The notes under the pieces: generated by a model
The model's input: the letters and a program-made list of their open reading frames with translations, nothing else
Database searches by the model: none
What the model was told of the DNA's origin: nothing
Origin: Meghimatium bilineatum
Lineage: Eukaryota; Mollusca; Gastropoda; Stylommatophora; Philomycidae
Length of the DNA stretch: 64,000 bases
NCBI GenBank assembly: GCA_034231615.1
Contig: CM067309.1
Coordinates: 34,649,780 to 34,713,779, forward strand
Direction: 5' to 3'
Position numbers and translations under genes: made by a program
Part shown: positions 39,001 through 45,589 of the stretch, piece after piece
Layout: every line of letters begins with the position of its first letter
How positions within the stretch are numbered: position 1 is the stretch's first letter

Positions 39001-42000
39001 GGATGTGGTTGTCATCACTGTGGATGTGGTTGTATCAACAAATCTCACAGAAGAGTGATGAGATAGTTGGCCCAGTAGCATCTGCTGTGCTTTTAGCAGG
39101 ACTTGATAATCCTTGGATATGGCTGCACTGGAATGTCTCCCTTCAGGGATTAAATATACATCCATAAACCCCCTTACACGACCATACCTTTGAGACAACC
39201 TTATGTGAGCCTGGGTGTCACCTCAGTTACACAAGCAAGAAGAACTTGTGCTATTGTCAGATTGGATTTGGGATGTCAAGAGCTACCTGCTCACAGCTGA
39301 AGGGATTACTTCATCATCATCATGTGTCAAAAGCTACCTGCTCACAGCTAAAGAGATTATTTCATCATCATCATCATGTGTCAAAAGCTACCTGCTCACA
39401 GCTATAGGGATTATTTCATCATCATCATGTGTCAAAAGCTATCTACTCACATCTAAAGGGATTATTTCATCATCATCATGTGTCAAAAGCTACCTGCTCA
39501 CAGCTAAAGGGATTATTTCATCATCATCATCTATAATCAGAACTAATAAAAATATACTTTCTTCCATAACCAAAGACAAATAAAGTATATATTCTTCTCT
39601 TGTTTGTCTAGAGGCTATCACAGTATACTTTTCTTTATTACATACCTTTTGGCATCTGCTGGAAGATACTGAGCACTTACATGTTTTCCCAGAGTTCAAT
39701 TAACATCAGTTCATAAGCAATAACAAAAAACATTACTGTAATGTTATCCAGGTTGTTCAGTGCTACATTGTATGGGGAAACAAATCCCTGCCTGTACCTC
39801 GGATACAACTGGTTTACTTCAACCGAATCAACGTTAATCCAGGACAACAAATAATTCATCAGTTTCAAGTTGATTGGGAGAACTGGGCCTACTGGGACAA
39901 TACAAAGTGGACAGTTCAATCTGGTATGATATTTTATGGGAGAAATAACATTTCCTCAACACTGACCATCAGTTCCATCTTTCTATCACTCTAATATTGT
40001 TTAACAGTTCCTTTTGTTGTTGTCTAACATTTTGTTATACTAAAGTTGTCCAATGTCACCTTTTGTTGTCTCTAACATTTTGTATGTTAAAGTTATCAAA
40101 TGCAACCTTTTGTTGTCTTTAACATTTTGTTCACGAAGATGCCGAATAAAAAAATAAACAGCCTGCAATTATTCTCTGCACAACTTGGGCTTGAAATCAA
40201 CTCATCCAAAACAAACATTTTTGACCTTTCCAACAAACCAACGGACATCAAACTAAACAGCAACACTCTTGAAAAAGTCAACAACTTCACATACCTTGGC
40301 AGCAAGCTATCAACAACAGGAAATTCATCAACAGAAATATCACACCGTATTGCACTGGCTGCTAACTCATTCAATAAACTATCAAATATCTGGCATTCAA
40401 AAACACTAAGAAATAACACAAAACTAAAAAACTTAAACTCCTGCATAATTCCAACATTAGCATATGGATACGAAAGTTGGAAAGCAACATTAAACTCAGA
40501 GCAAAGACTAAACACATTTGAAAATAAATGTCTTAGAAGGCTACTAAACATACATTGGTCAGAGTTCAAATCAAACACAGTTGTCAGACAAGAATCAAAA
40601 CAAGAATATGTATCCAGCTATATTAGAAAGCGTCGCTGGAATTACATCGGACACGAGCTATGAATGAACACTGAAAGACTCCTCTGTCAAGCTTTGATGT
40701 GGTCACCAAAGGGCAAGAGAAAATGAGAATGGCCAAAAGAAATTTTACGTAGAACTATTACAAGGGAACGTTTCACCATCGGTATCAGAAATAATGAAGA
40801 TCTAAAGGAAATTGCAATGAAATGAGAGACATGGAAATCTATGACATCCGCCCTATGTGCCGTCTTTGGCCCTAGAGGAATAACTAACTAACATTTTGTT
40901 ATACTAAAGTTGTCCAATGCCACCTTTTGTTGTCTCTAACATTTTGTTATACTAAAGTTGTCCAATGCCACCTTTTGTTGTTGTCTAACATTTTGTTATA
41001 CTAAAGTTGTCCAATGCCACCTTTTGTTGTCTCTAACATTTTGTTATACTAAAGTTGTCCAATGCCACCTTTTGTTGTTGTCTAACATTTTGTTATACTA
41101 AATTTGTCCAATGCCACCTTTTGTTGTTGTCTAACATTTTGTTATACTAAAGTTGTCCAATGCCACCTTTTGTTGTTGTCTAACATTTTGTTATACTAAA
41201 GTTGTCCAATGCCACCTTTTGTTGTTGTCTAACATTTTGTTATACTAAAGTTGTCCAATGCCACCTTTTGTTGTCTCTAACATTTTGTTATACTAAAGTT
41301 GTCCAATGCCACCTTTTGTTGTCTCTAACATTTTGTTATACTAAAGTTGTCCAATGCCACCTTTTGTTGTCTCTAACATTTTGTATGTTAAAGTTGTCCA
41401 ATGTCACCTTTTTTGTCTCTAAATTTGTCCCGTTTCATTGTTACTAATGTTTTGTTATGTAAAAGCTGTCCTGTTTATTTGTCATATTGATTAAATCAGA
41501 GACATGTTTATTGTGTGTGGGGGGGGGGGGGGGGGTCCAAATAATAACCATTTTTATGAAGTTATGTTAATGAAATTAAATAAGGTTCAAAGTTTGTAGG
41601 TCAAACATGAAGGAAATACAAAAAATCCTTTACAGCATTATTATAGTTTTATGACATGATGTGGCTAAGACCTCTAGTTGACAGACATATGAGACCTGGT
41701 GTCTGAGATATGCATCTGTGTAAATTGGGATATAAATATGTCAATGACAGGAATGCACAAGAACTTTACATAATTTTTCAAGATTAACTCTTTCAGGACT
41801 TGATTATGTTTAGGTTTGGACCAAATTAATTTATAAAATGTCCTTATATGTGTTTTTTATTGTATCACTTGACATACTAATATTGATAAATAGTGTATGT
41901 GTAATATATCATTGGAAAGGGGAATGGATACAGAATATGAATATATAAGTACATTGATGGTATGTGATTACTTCACAAGGTTAGAGTTAGCCTTGTGAAG

Positions 42001-43494
42001 TAATAAAATATCAAATCAAAGCCAGTATACTGGTGATTGGTCCTGTAGACCCATCGTATAAAGCCAGTATACTGGCGATTGGTCCGGAAAGAGTTAAGAA
42101 CCTTCGAGATGTTTGTTGTTGTTGTTCATTCATCACATGATGATGACTATTTGCTACTTCCACTTTATGAAATTCAGTTAGGGCTATGTCATTATCTGTA
42201 ATCTCATAGATTTGCTAATAAGCCTTATGCTGCTTTCAACATCCTTGGACAGATCTTCAGACAACTGTGGAGTTCATCCATAAGACTTCTCTGACAGTTT
42301 AGACATCAAGCAGAAAACATAAGACTTCTCTGACAGTTTAGACATCAAGCAGAAAACATAAGACTTCTGTGAATGTTTAGACATTAAGTAGAAAACATAA
42401 GACTTCTCTGACAGTTTAGACATTAAGTAGAAAACATAAGACTTCTCTGACAGTTTAGACATTAAGTAGAAAACATAAGACTTCTCTGACAGTTTAGACA
42501 TTAAGTAGAAAACATAAGACTTCTCTGACAGTTTAGACATCAAGTAGAAAACATAAGACTTCTCTGACAGTTTAGACATCAAGCAGAAAACATAAGACTT
42601 CTCTGACAGTTTAGACATTAAGTAGAAAACAAAAGAAAGACATGTAATTATGTGCTATGGATAAGTGCACCAGGTGACATTCTTTTCTCTTAATACTTTA
42701 CTGAACAAATTTGACTTGTCAAATACTCGTTATAAGTCCTCAACTTTGGCCGTTAAAACAGTTATGATACTTCAGAAATCCAGCAACTGTAGCGATGGTG
42801 TTACAAAAATAACTCACCTGGGATATTACTCTGTTCCAAAATGGCAGTATCCATGAAATACAGTGTATAAATGTCATTTATGATTATCAGTCATGAAGAA
42901 ATATGATTTTTCGAAGGTGACATTTTATAATAGGGGTCTATATAGAATGTAATGTAAATCCAGGCCTAGCATTATAACAAGTAGGATTTAACTGCTCTTG
43001 AAATAACTCTGGGGCTTTCAAATTCATTCAGAAAATGCAAACATTAATTATGACAAATAGAAAGTTTCAGAGCTCTCTAAAATGAGTTAAATTTTTGTGA
43101 ACACCCTTGGTAATGGGAGATAAGTACACTCTGGATTGCTGGTCAGTAAAATGTTAGCAGGGATAGAGTACATATAGGGAAACATGAATACAATTAAATC
43201 AATCCTCTATACCTATTGCGATATTTAAGTTCCATACTATAATAACATACCTAGTCAACAAATCACTTTTTTTACCAGTATTACACAAATTCATAAATAA
43301 CATTGTAATATAATATTGTGGTTTTTTCTGCAGGTGTGATTGTTTTGTACTGTGGAGGTCAGCAGCCTTTCCAGAAAAGAAATGTTCCTTCTAACATAAT
43401 TAATATAGATGTTCCAGTGTTTGGTGACCATGACAATCTGCAGCGTAATCAACATGAAACAATTTATATTGAGAAGTCGGCCGTCACCGAATAA
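15720..43494 (+). CDS. GH3 glycosidase (beta-xylosidase-like), copy 1, 14 exons
   Basis: Coding exons: 15720-15969, 18904-19012, 19575-19734, 21722-21788, 22731-22834, 24015-24106, 29180-29406, 29944-30197, 33103-33328, 33674-33763, 34406-34617, 36812-37012, 39752-39923, 43334-43494. All junctions are GT-AG and phases agree throughout, giving 2325 nt and 774 residues, a normal length for this GH3 subgroup. Residues 1-26 form a signal peptide. The GH3 N-terminal barrel (about 50-330) shows ARDPRWGR, ETYGEDPFLSG, CKHFDAY (K209-H210), LMCSYN (256-260) and GYVVSDMGA, where D291 is the expected nucleophile. The GH3 C domain begins near 390 (FVLLKNHNNILPL) and holds SPAGRLPVTWP. A fibronectin III-like domain follows YPFGYGLSYSKF. 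By family knowledge it removes terminal beta-xylosyl or glucosyl units, secreted or lysosomal. Exact substrate unknown. A paralogue follows at 52306. Confidence 0.93.
16380..16795. repeat. ~78-bp minisatellite in intron 1
   Basis: About five units containing CTTGAGACATGCTGACTATA and TCCTGAATTATTCATTTGA; unit starts at 16384 and 16462 give 78 bp. One unit carries a short deletion. Confidence 0.92.
16920..17170. repeat. Intron 1 block shared with copy 2
   Basis: The stretch from GGTCAACTAGTTCATTAATC resembles 54517-54740 in intron 1 of copy 2 (GGCCAACTAGTTTCATCATT). It supports duplication of intron as well as exon sequence. It could also be a dispersed repeat. Confidence 0.5.
17217..17420. 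repeat. 46-50-bp minisatellite in intron 1
   Basis: Four units of TTCTAAAGTGTATGTTTGTT then TCAGATTTTAAAATG; starts near 17221, 17267, 17313 and 17363. Each unit contains acceptor-like TTTGTTTCAG or TTTGTTCCAG. Confidence 0.9.
17580..18790 (-). mobile_element. LINE-C fragment split by a LINE-D derivative
   Basis: Minus strand. 18790-18610 reads YADDTVLLAESEHELQRLID (RT catalytic block) and 17813-17580 reads VISKDTEEQELNINIHGE and downstream. The two halves are contiguous in the parent element and are separated by the insertion at 17825-18598. Confidence 0.78.
17825..18598 (+). mobile_element. Internally deleted LINE-D (774 bp)
   Basis: The 5' part reads LTLGAWNVRTLLDN, the opening of an AP-endonuclease domain. 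It then jumps to the RT C terminus: IRWTGHLVRMPDHCLPKILL, WEELAQNRSSWR, a basic stretch and a C2H2 finger, CPNCPRTFTARIGLISHLRTH minus its last base-pair context. The middle of the endonuclease and the whole RT are missing. ACTTGAGTTAT (17814-17824) and ACTTGATTTAT (18599-18609) look like an 11-bp target duplication with one change. The tail is ACA-rich. Keeping both ends without the core is the shape of a non-autonomous LINE derivative. Confidence 0.72.
18904..19012 (+). CDS. GH3 copy 1 exon 2
   Basis: Enters in phase 1 and leaves in phase 2. Reads IQQYGFNSECLHGAADG and ATVYPQSIGLAATF, the conserved xylosidase block. Residues 84-119. Acceptor CACTCTAAAG is pyrimidine-poor. Confidence 0.92.
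19120..19370 (+). mobile_element. Diverged SINE-E copy
   Basis: Contains CTTCCATACATGTCATAA, GACTAAGGAGG, then AAAGGCACAGATGCC, CTCTGGACTATGTC and CAGGAATTT in family order. The GAA tail is lost. Confidence 0.55.
19575..19734 (+). CDS. GH3 copy 1 exon 3
   Basis: Residues 120-173. Reads LLHRVASAIGLEVRGKHNDY and SPVINIARDPRWGRLQ, the most conserved GH3 barrel segment. Identical in length and phase (2 in, 0 out) to exon 3 of copy 2. Confidence 0.95.
19768..20355 (+). mobile_element. LINE-B fragment with RNase H end, in intron 3
   Basis: Remnants of MRMEIEGVTAALNWL (RNase H Glu helix), PGHAG-like sequence, AGNATIDNTMLRTDKADLIK and the terminal sequence GTTTCTAATCAAGAATCA. AGTCTGTTACATTT at 19754-19767 and 20356-20369 is a 14-bp target duplication. 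Frameshifts separate the coding pieces. Confidence 0.82.
20395..20520 (+). mobile_element. Small LINE 3' fragment
   Basis: CATGGCCCAAGATAGAAACG resembles the AQDRNxWR segment at LINE C termini, and the piece ends in an ACA-rich tail. Family not assigned. Confidence 0.45.
21376..21560 (-). mobile_element. SINE-A copy (tRNA-derived), intron 3
   Basis: Reverse complement of the element at 52594-52797. From the right: GGCTCGGTTGCAAAAAG (A-box region), a degenerate B box in GAGTTCGATCCCTGTCACAG, and the 3' end TCCTGAATAGGATA. Confidence 0.82.
21722..21788 (+). CDS. GH3 copy 1 exon 4
   Basis: Residues 174-195: ETYGEDPFLSGILAENYVKG. Phase 0 in, 1 out. Acceptor TTAAATTTCAG, donor GTATGT. Confidence 0.94.
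21975..22248 (+). mobile_element. SINE-E, full-length reference copy (intron 4)
   Basis: 274 bp between an 11-bp duplication, AGAAAGTGTGA, at 21964-21974 and 22249-22259. It begins TGCCCGTGTGTTGCCAGG and ends GAACGAACGAAGAAGAA. The clean ends and GAA tail indicate retroposition. The middle contains GGATGTGTCAGGCCGAAAGG. Confidence 0.88.
22731..22834 (+). CDS. GH3 copy 1 exon 5
   Basis: Residues 196-230: NHSRYVQATAGCKHFDAY, then AGPENIPVPRLSFNVV. The Lys-His pair (209-210) is a conserved GH3 substrate-binding element. Phase 1 in, 0 out. Donor GTAAAT is weak. Confidence 0.92.
23050..23335 (-). mobile_element. SINE-E copy, minus strand (intron 5)
   Basis: The reverse complement shows CCCGAAAAGGGATGAAAATA, GACTAAGGAGGTTATGGGG and the rest of the family tail up to GAGTTTGAGAATTAACG. 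Diverged, but full length or nearly so. Confidence 0.75.
23725..23880 (+). mobile_element. SINE-E 3' half
   Basis: Contains TGAAGTCGGATGTGTCATGC and CATCCTGCCAATTTGTAGAA, matching the second half of the reference copy. 5' truncated. Confidence 0.65.
24015..24106 (+). CDS. GH3 copy 1 exon 6
   Basis: Residues 231-260: VSDLDWRTTFLPAFKKCVQA, then GTFSLMCSYN, a conserved GH3 active-site strand. Phase 0 in, 2 out. The donor GTTAGT is the first unit of a minisatellite that repeats the exon end. Confidence 0.94.
24090..24400. repeat. ~60-bp minisatellite spanning the exon 6 donor
   Basis: About five units share TTATA(A/C)CAGGTTAG(T/C)CC, ATTATC and CAAGTT or CATATTTATCACTCACACAT. The first unit overlaps the last bases of exon 6 and its donor. 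Confidence 0.88.
24401..25085. other. Intron 6, no gene recognised
   Basis: No motif-bearing frame. Part of the ~5-kb intron 6 (24107-29179), the largest in copy 1. Confidence 0.5.
25090..25450 (+). mobile_element. LINE-F 3' fragment
   Basis: Reads RQKIK.FGHKCEWTQAKYHR, then a GRPRKRW-like block broken by stops. Its 3' end, GGTGCAATCAACCAGCTTCC and then ACCTGGGGAAAGACAATAGA, resembles the end of the copy at 45245-45560. Confidence 0.65.
25617..25897. repeat. 281-bp near-perfect inverted repeat
   Basis: Left arm 25617-25737 and right arm 25777-25897, each 121 bp, are reverse complements with one mismatch noted (GGGACACGAC against GAGACACGAC); the spacer is 39 bp. The outer ends are CAATTAGACTTACG. 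It may be a fold-back MITE. A flanking 12-bp direct repeat, TGTAGTAACAGT, lies at 25566-25577 and 25896-25907, but the left copy is not adjacent to the arm. Confidence 0.93.
26059..26245. repeat. 38-bp minisatellite
   Basis: Five nearly identical units of TAATAGATGATGACAACCAG plus TTTCTTGGAAGAACATTG; starts at 26059 and 26097. Confidence 0.95.
26427..26500. repeat. Two-copy direct repeat
   Basis: TTTCTGGTTATAGGCTAATG followed by ATAGTACAAGTAC occurs twice in succession. Confidence 0.85.
26530..27480. repeat. 68-76-bp minisatellite, about 12 copies
   Basis: Units contain CTGTCCACAAATTTCTGTCT, TGCTGCCAATAACTTAACTG and CCCTGTAGAATTGATTATTA. Some lack the CTCGTA segment, giving two length classes. 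Confidence 0.95.
27485..27615 (-). mobile_element. Short LINE C-terminal remnant
   Basis: The minus strand reads KIKSKRGKTKKEDV and then RLSIATWG, like the RGRPK..W segment after RT. Short and weak. Confidence 0.35.
27703..28025. repeat. 25-bp minisatellite, about 13 copies
   Basis: Unit CTCTATAAAACCACATTTAT then ACTGC, almost without variation. Confidence 0.97.
28050..28780 (+). mobile_element. LINE-F C-terminal fragment, intron 6
   Basis: A 128-codon frame at 28413-28799 reads CKILGISLSDRVRNENIRQ, RQQIKWFTHISRLP and GKPRGRPRKRWTTKIKE, the standard C terminus after the RT thumb. Upstream remnants have stops and a TA tract at 28118. Confidence 0.75.
28800..29179. other. 3' end of intron 6
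   Basis: T-rich sequence, no gene seen. The exon 7 acceptor TTTGTGTCTAG lies at its end. Confidence 0.5.
29180..29406 (+). CDS. GH3 copy 1 exon 7 (nucleophile exon)
   Basis: Residues 261-336: INGVPACANKKLLTDILRNE, NFTGYVVSDMGALENIISS and VNAGTNLNLP. D291 in VVSDMG is the expected GH3 catalytic nucleophile. Phase 2 in, 1 out. Donor GTTTGT is non-optimal. Confidence 0.93.
29585..29850 (+). mobile_element. LINE C-terminal fragment in intron 7
   Basis: Reads ARKLMIFGPTKRHNSMEKFV, then GKNYPRLGWIRDILDCLNMS, a well-preserved LINE C-terminal segment. No RT core. Confidence 0.65.
29944..30197 (+). CDS. GH3 copy 1 exon 8
   Basis: Residues 337-421: VKQGKLSEDLVRERVKPLFY, TRMRLGEFDPP, then ALAVEAAIKSFVLLKNHNNI. 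Joins the barrel to the GH3 C domain. Phase 1 in, 0 out. Confidence 0.94.
30209..30560. repeat. Duplicated ~85-bp block around a LINE scrap
   Basis: CTTGCCTTGTCTCTTCCTAT and its flanks occur at 30209-30297 and again at about 30476-30560. Between them lies a LINE fragment reading AFIFPVIIYGCESWTI. Confidence 0.75.
30550..31095 (-). mobile_element. LINE-C 3' fragment, intron 8
   Basis: Reverse complement of the LINE-C end: CATCATCAAGTGCCATCTCT at the left, then GGTGGTGCAGCACTCTGCTT. The reverse of the RRIGRTSWK region is partly deleted. Confidence 0.75.
31435..32640. repeat. 45-bp minisatellite, about 26 copies
   Basis: Unit TACAATCAATACCACCTTGT, ACACAGTCTATATCAGGAAC, ATATC. The unit is 15 codons long, so reading frames stay open by length alone. 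Some units are truncated (for example near 32386 and 32505). Confidence 0.97.
32747..32942 (+). mobile_element. SINE-A copy, intron 8
   Basis: Starts CCAGCTCTGTGGCAGTGTGG (A-box region), has a degenerate B box in CCAGGTTTGAATCAC, and ends TCCTGAATAGGATA. Confidence 0.82.
32969..33061. repeat. (TA)n microsatellite near the exon 9 acceptor
   Basis: About 46 TA units ending 41 bp upstream of exon 9. Confidence 0.97.
33103..33328 (+). CDS. GH3 copy 1 exon 9
   Basis: Residues 422-496: IVGPMSDNAGQLSGDYSPSV, then TPLQGLKQIFPRI and TGADLIFVALGTG, the GH3 C-domain core. Phase 0 in, 1 out. Acceptor TTTTTGAAACTAG is weak. Confidence 0.93.
33395..33620 (-). mobile_element. LINE-H fragment, intron 9
   Basis: Shares CAGTAATATTGTG, CTCAGAATGTTGGTAACTC and CTCCTCACATGA with 61225-61520. 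The minus strand there encodes a broken LINE C terminus. Confidence 0.65.
33674..33763 (+). CDS. GH3 copy 1 exon 10
   Basis: Residues 497-526: QAVEAEVRDRPDLSFPGNQ, then SHLLTDVLTH. The E-R-D-R segment is typical of GH3 xylosidase C domains. Phase 1 in and out. Confidence 0.92.
34150..34255 (+). mobile_element. LINE-C 3' scrap, intron 10
   Basis: CAGTCTAGCAGAGTGCACCA and GGATGTTGGAGGTCC match the last ~100 bp of LINE-C. Confidence 0.7.
34406..34617 (+). CDS. GH3 copy 1 exon 11
   Basis: Residues 527-597: NTSNIILLLFNAGPLNLTDY, AILELFFPAQATGDALVAVL, SSPAGRLPVTWPKYASQ. The AGRLPVTWP motif closes the GH3 C domain. Phase 1 in, 0 out. Confidence 0.94.
34776..35419 (+). mobile_element. LINE-B fragment, intron 11
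   Basis: Carries WGFVAYRNGVKL-like sequence, MRMEIEGVTSALN, ITWIDCPGHAGIRGNKRADL and ALIGIPCML. AGTTCATG at 34768-34775 and 35420-35427 may be an 8-bp target duplication. A stop in the Glu helix and a frameshift inactivate it. Confidence 0.8.
35497..35835. repeat. 42-bp minisatellite, 8 copies
   Basis: Unit GATCACCGTACACAAGATAC, TAACATCAATGCTATGTTCT, CT. Units mostly alternate between CATCGTTGCT and CATCAATGCT variants, suggesting an 84-bp dimer. Confidence 0.96.
35870..36260 (-). mobile_element. RNase H LINE remnant (A-like), intron 11
   Basis: The minus strand around 36095-36125 reads PGHVSVQGNERAD, the RNase H C-terminal block. Flanks decay quickly and no 3' tail was found. Confidence 0.6.
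36585..36775. repeat. Irregular ~35-70-bp tandem repeat
   Basis: Units built on CTGTCAACAAG(C/T)TT and ATCTCTTTCTTCCTTGT recur five to six times before exon 12. Confidence 0.8.
36812..37012 (+). CDS. GH3 copy 1 exon 12
   Basis: Residues 598-664: MVNYSMVGRTYRYMDSDPLY, PFGYGLSYSKFNY, HVTVNFTNVGNHNSDE. Start of the fibronectin III-like domain. Phase 0 in and out; donor GTAAGA. Confidence 0.94.
37185..37990. repeat. 156-bp satellite derived from a tRNA-SINE
   Basis: Five units; CTTCTTAGATTCTTGG recurs at 37261, 37417, 37573, 37729 and 37885. The left end GGGGATCTCCATGGC and the internal GGCTTCCAATCTAGCTCATG and GGAGTTACGTGATATGAGTG match, in order, the SINE at 62815-62962. Confidence 0.9.
38500..39045. 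repeat. 23-bp minisatellite, about 23 copies
   Basis: Unit TGTGCCATCACTGTGGATGT GGT with point and indel variants. No stop occurs in any plus-strand frame, so three long meaningless frames overlap. Confidence 0.97.
39280..39535. repeat. ~51-bp minisatellite, 5 copies
   Basis: Unit CAAAAGCTACCTGCTCACAG, CTAAAGGGATTATTTCATCA, TCATCATGTGT. The same sequence occurs singly at about 11936 and reversed near 53655, so it began as part of a dispersed repeat. Confidence 0.93.
39752..39923 (+). CDS. GH3 copy 1 exon 13
   Basis: Residues 665-721: VVQCYIVWGNKSLPVPRIQL, VNPGQQIIHQFQVDWENWAY, a fibronectin III-like strand pattern. Phase 0 in, 1 out; donor GTATGA. Confidence 0.93.
40000..41420. repeat. 48-bp minisatellite, interrupted by LINE-K
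   Basis: Unit ACATTTTGTTATACTAAAGT, TGTCCAATGCCACCTTTTGT, TGTCTCTA, about two units before and eleven after the LINE at 40135-40890. Confidence 0.95.
40135..40890 (+). mobile_element. LINE-K 3' fragment inside the minisatellite
   Basis: Reads LQLFSAQLGLEINSSKTNIF, NFTYLGSKLSTTGNSSTEIS, YGYESWKATLNSEQRLNTFE and RKRRWNYIGHEL, then stops, ending MTSALCAVFGPRG. Matches the C-terminal half of the 11997-14105 ORF. The tail is ACTAACTAAC. Confidence 0.85.
41517..41536. repeat. Poly(G) tract
   Basis: A run of about 18 G following GTGTGT. It could form a G-quadruplex in the intron. Confidence 0.85.
42020..42095. repeat. Two-copy repeat with a palindromic core
   Basis: GCCAGTATACTGGTGATTGG and GCCAGTATACTGGCGATTGG are 38 bp apart. 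CCAGTATACTGG is a 12-bp palindrome. Confidence 0.8.
42112..42262 (-). mobile_element. LINE-D 3' scrap, intron 13
   Basis: GTTGTTGTTCATTCATCACA and GAAATTCAGTTAGGGCTATG match the reversed LINE-D end at 1385 onward. Confidence 0.65.
42278..42640. repeat. 39-bp minisatellite, 9 copies
   Basis: Unit CATAAGACTTCTCTGACAGT, TTAGACATTAAGTAGAAAA. Its 13-codon length keeps the minus frame open. Confidence 0.96.
42645..43333. other. 3' part of intron 13, no gene seen
   Basis: A 63-codon plus frame at 42665 lacks motifs or splice support. The exon 14 acceptor TTTTTTCTGCAG is strong. Confidence 0.5.
43334..43494 (+). CDS. GH3 copy 1 exon 14 (terminal)
   Basis: Residues 722-774 and stop TAA: VIVLYCGGQQPFQKRNVPSN, IINIDVPVFGD, IEKSAVTE. 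Phase 1 in. The C-terminal strand of the last domain, with no obvious anchor or retention signal. Confidence 0.9.
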
Positions 43495-43591
43495 CACTCT
43501 CCAGGGTTTCCCTTTACAGCATAACTTTACCAGCTATATTTGGTCATGTAATCTTTACATAAATTACTGTAACCTTTGTTTTAATATTCAG

Positions 43592-43597
43592 AATAAA
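43592..43597 (+). promoter_or_regulatory. Polyadenylation signal, proximal
   Basis: AATAAA 98 bp after the GH3 stop codon. Confidence 0.55.
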
Positions 43598-43832
43598 ATA
43601 TTTCTGTTACTGTAGATGTTTTCTAAGGCAGGATATATAGAGATATTTTATAAAGTCTTACAACAAGATTACTAATGTGGGAGTCTTAATATGATTTTAG
43701 ATAAAAGATTAAGGACTATATGATTATTATTATATATTATTTAGTGACATAAAACTTGAACAAGTATTGAACAAATTATTGTTTGTTAAGTTATTGGTTT
43801 GTGATTCATGTATTGAATGATTGTAATTGCTA

Positions 43833-43838
43833 AATAAA
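43833..43838 (+). promoter_or_regulatory. Polyadenylation signal, distal
   Basis: AATAAA followed by a TTTGTTTGTT stretch like a GU-rich downstream element. Alternative 3' end for GH3 copy 1. Confidence 0.55.
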
Positions 43839-43859
43839 TTTGTTTGTTATATCAGTTTT

Positions 43860-44190
43860 CTGTGTTTTTTGTCAGATTTCTGATTTCTTTTTTAATGTCT
43901 GAGACTGTATATTTTTGTCAGATTTCTGATTTCTTTTTTAATGTCTGAGACTGTATATTTTTGTCAGATTTCTGATTTCTTTTTTAATGTCTGAGACTGT
44001 ATATTTTTGTCAGATTTCTGATTTCTTTTTTAATGTCTGAGACTGTATATTTTTGTCAGATTTATGATTTCTTTTTTAATGTCTGAGACTGTATATTTTT
44101 GTCAGATTTCTGGATTCTTTTTTAATGTCTGAGACTGTATATTTTTGTCAGATTTATGGCTTTCTTTTTTAATGTCTGAGACTATTTTTT
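43860..44190. repeat. 46-bp minisatellite, about 7 copies
   Basis: Unit ACTGTATATTTTTGTCAGAT, TTCTGATTTCTTTTTTAATG, TCTGAG, directly downstream of the GH3 3' end. Confidence 0.95.
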
Positions 44191-44240
44191 CACCAGTTTT
44201 TATCTGATGACTGAGAATGAAACTTTAACAAAAGTTGGTG

Positions 44241-44430
44241 GAATATTCTATTCAGGAAGTATTCATCAACTCAACATTTTTGGCGGCAGAGATTTATAGC
44301 CAATATAAATACATCTGTAGGTTGCCATTACTTTCTGAATGGTTCGGATCCACAGTCGCCTATAGCGTGGTTTGAACATGATATTTTCGCCATCTGAGAC
44401 GCACTCTGTACAACTCTGCAACGAGTTGGA
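44241..44430 (-). mobile_element. SINE-A copy, diverged
   Basis: Left end TATTCTATTCAGGAAGTATT is the reversed 3' end. It continues through GCCAATATAAATACATCTGT to a degraded tRNA-like head. Confidence 0.7.
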
Positions 44431-44544
44431 TGATACAAGATGTATGAAATTATGGATCAGTGGAAACAAATTTCATCTACAGGCCTACACAAGCACTTTC
44501 AAGATTCTCTATGTTGTTGTTGTTCATCAATACCAAGTGTATTT

Positions 44545-45090
44545 GTTCATCATCATCAAGTGCCGTCTCCGCAACGAAGGTTGGCTGCAACATATCTCCA
44601 ACATCTCCTGTCTCTTGTCTTGGTGGTGCACTCTGCTAGACTGTAACCTGTCCATCGTGTTATGTTACTCTCCCACTTGTATCTCTGCCTACCTCTTGCT
44701 CGCTTCCCTTTGACTTTACCCTCAAGTAAGGTCTTCAATAGGGTGTCCTGTCTTTTAATGTGTCCAAAGTATTTTATTTGCCTGATCATTATTTCTCTTG
44801 GTAGTTCTTTCTTCATATTAAGTGTCTTTAGCACCTCTTTATTTGTTTTCTTCTCTTTCCATGATGTTCTCCCTATTCTTCTATATACCCACATTTCAAA
44901 GGCATAAATTTTGTCTTCTAATTGTTTATTTAGTGTCCATGTTTCTGAGCCATACATTAATATGGAATAGATGTAGCATTTTATAATTCTCATTTCTAAC
45001 TTGTTTGTAATTTGTTTAGATATTAATAATTTCCTCATGTCATTGTAGGTATTTGTTACATCCACTTTAATCCAATTCAATGAGAGTTAT
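44545..45090 (-). mobile_element. LINE-C C-terminal fragment, well preserved
   Basis: A minus frame of 174 codons (45080-44556) reads EMRIIKCYIYSILMYGSETW, EMWVYRRIGRTSWKEKK, MIRQIKYFGHIKRQDTLLKT, VKGKRARGRQRYKWE and RCGDGT. Best-kept C terminus of this family. It lacks the RT core. Confidence 0.85.
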
Positions 45091-45244
45091 GTCCAATATA
45101 ACCAATATAATTCCCTCAGACTTTCTTCATATGTGAGAAAATCTCAAGTTGTGTCTGAGCGCTGAATGTTTCCATGTTGGTATATATGTAATAGTATTAC
45201 ATATTGGAGTAATACTTATTAAGTATAATGTTAAATTAGGAAAA

Positions 45245-45560
45245 GAGTTGGTATAATATCATGTATTGAACGTAATGAAAGACAGCAAGTCAAATGGTTT
45301 GGTCACCTTATGAGAATGAACCCAAACCAAATACCAGTAAGAGCATATAACAAAAGAATATCTGGACATAAAGCTAAAGGTAGACCAAGAAAACAATGGA
45401 TATAAAAAATAAAGATAGACTTGAACACACATGGACTAAATGCAACCATGGTGACACATCTAGCCTTGGAACGACAGCTTAAGCTCCCACCCTACGCTTA
45501 AGGACAATCATGAATAAAATCAACCATCATTCAACTGGGGACAGACAATAGACTTATTAA
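45245..45560 (+). mobile_element. LINE-F-like 3' fragment
   Basis: Reads NERQQVKWFGHLMRMNPNQI, GRPRKQW, then stop-broken sequence and LERQLKLPPYA. Ends GGGGACAGACAATAG. Confidence 0.7.
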
Positions 45561-45589
45561 GTTAAATAGAGAATTGTTTCCCAGGTGAA

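Noticed and set aside
38508-39167. Cys/His-rich frame of 219 codons resembling a zinc-finger or metal-binding protein
   Set aside because: The 23-bp array is open in all three plus frames; CHHCGCG patterns come from CACTGTGGATGTGG. It lies in intron 12.
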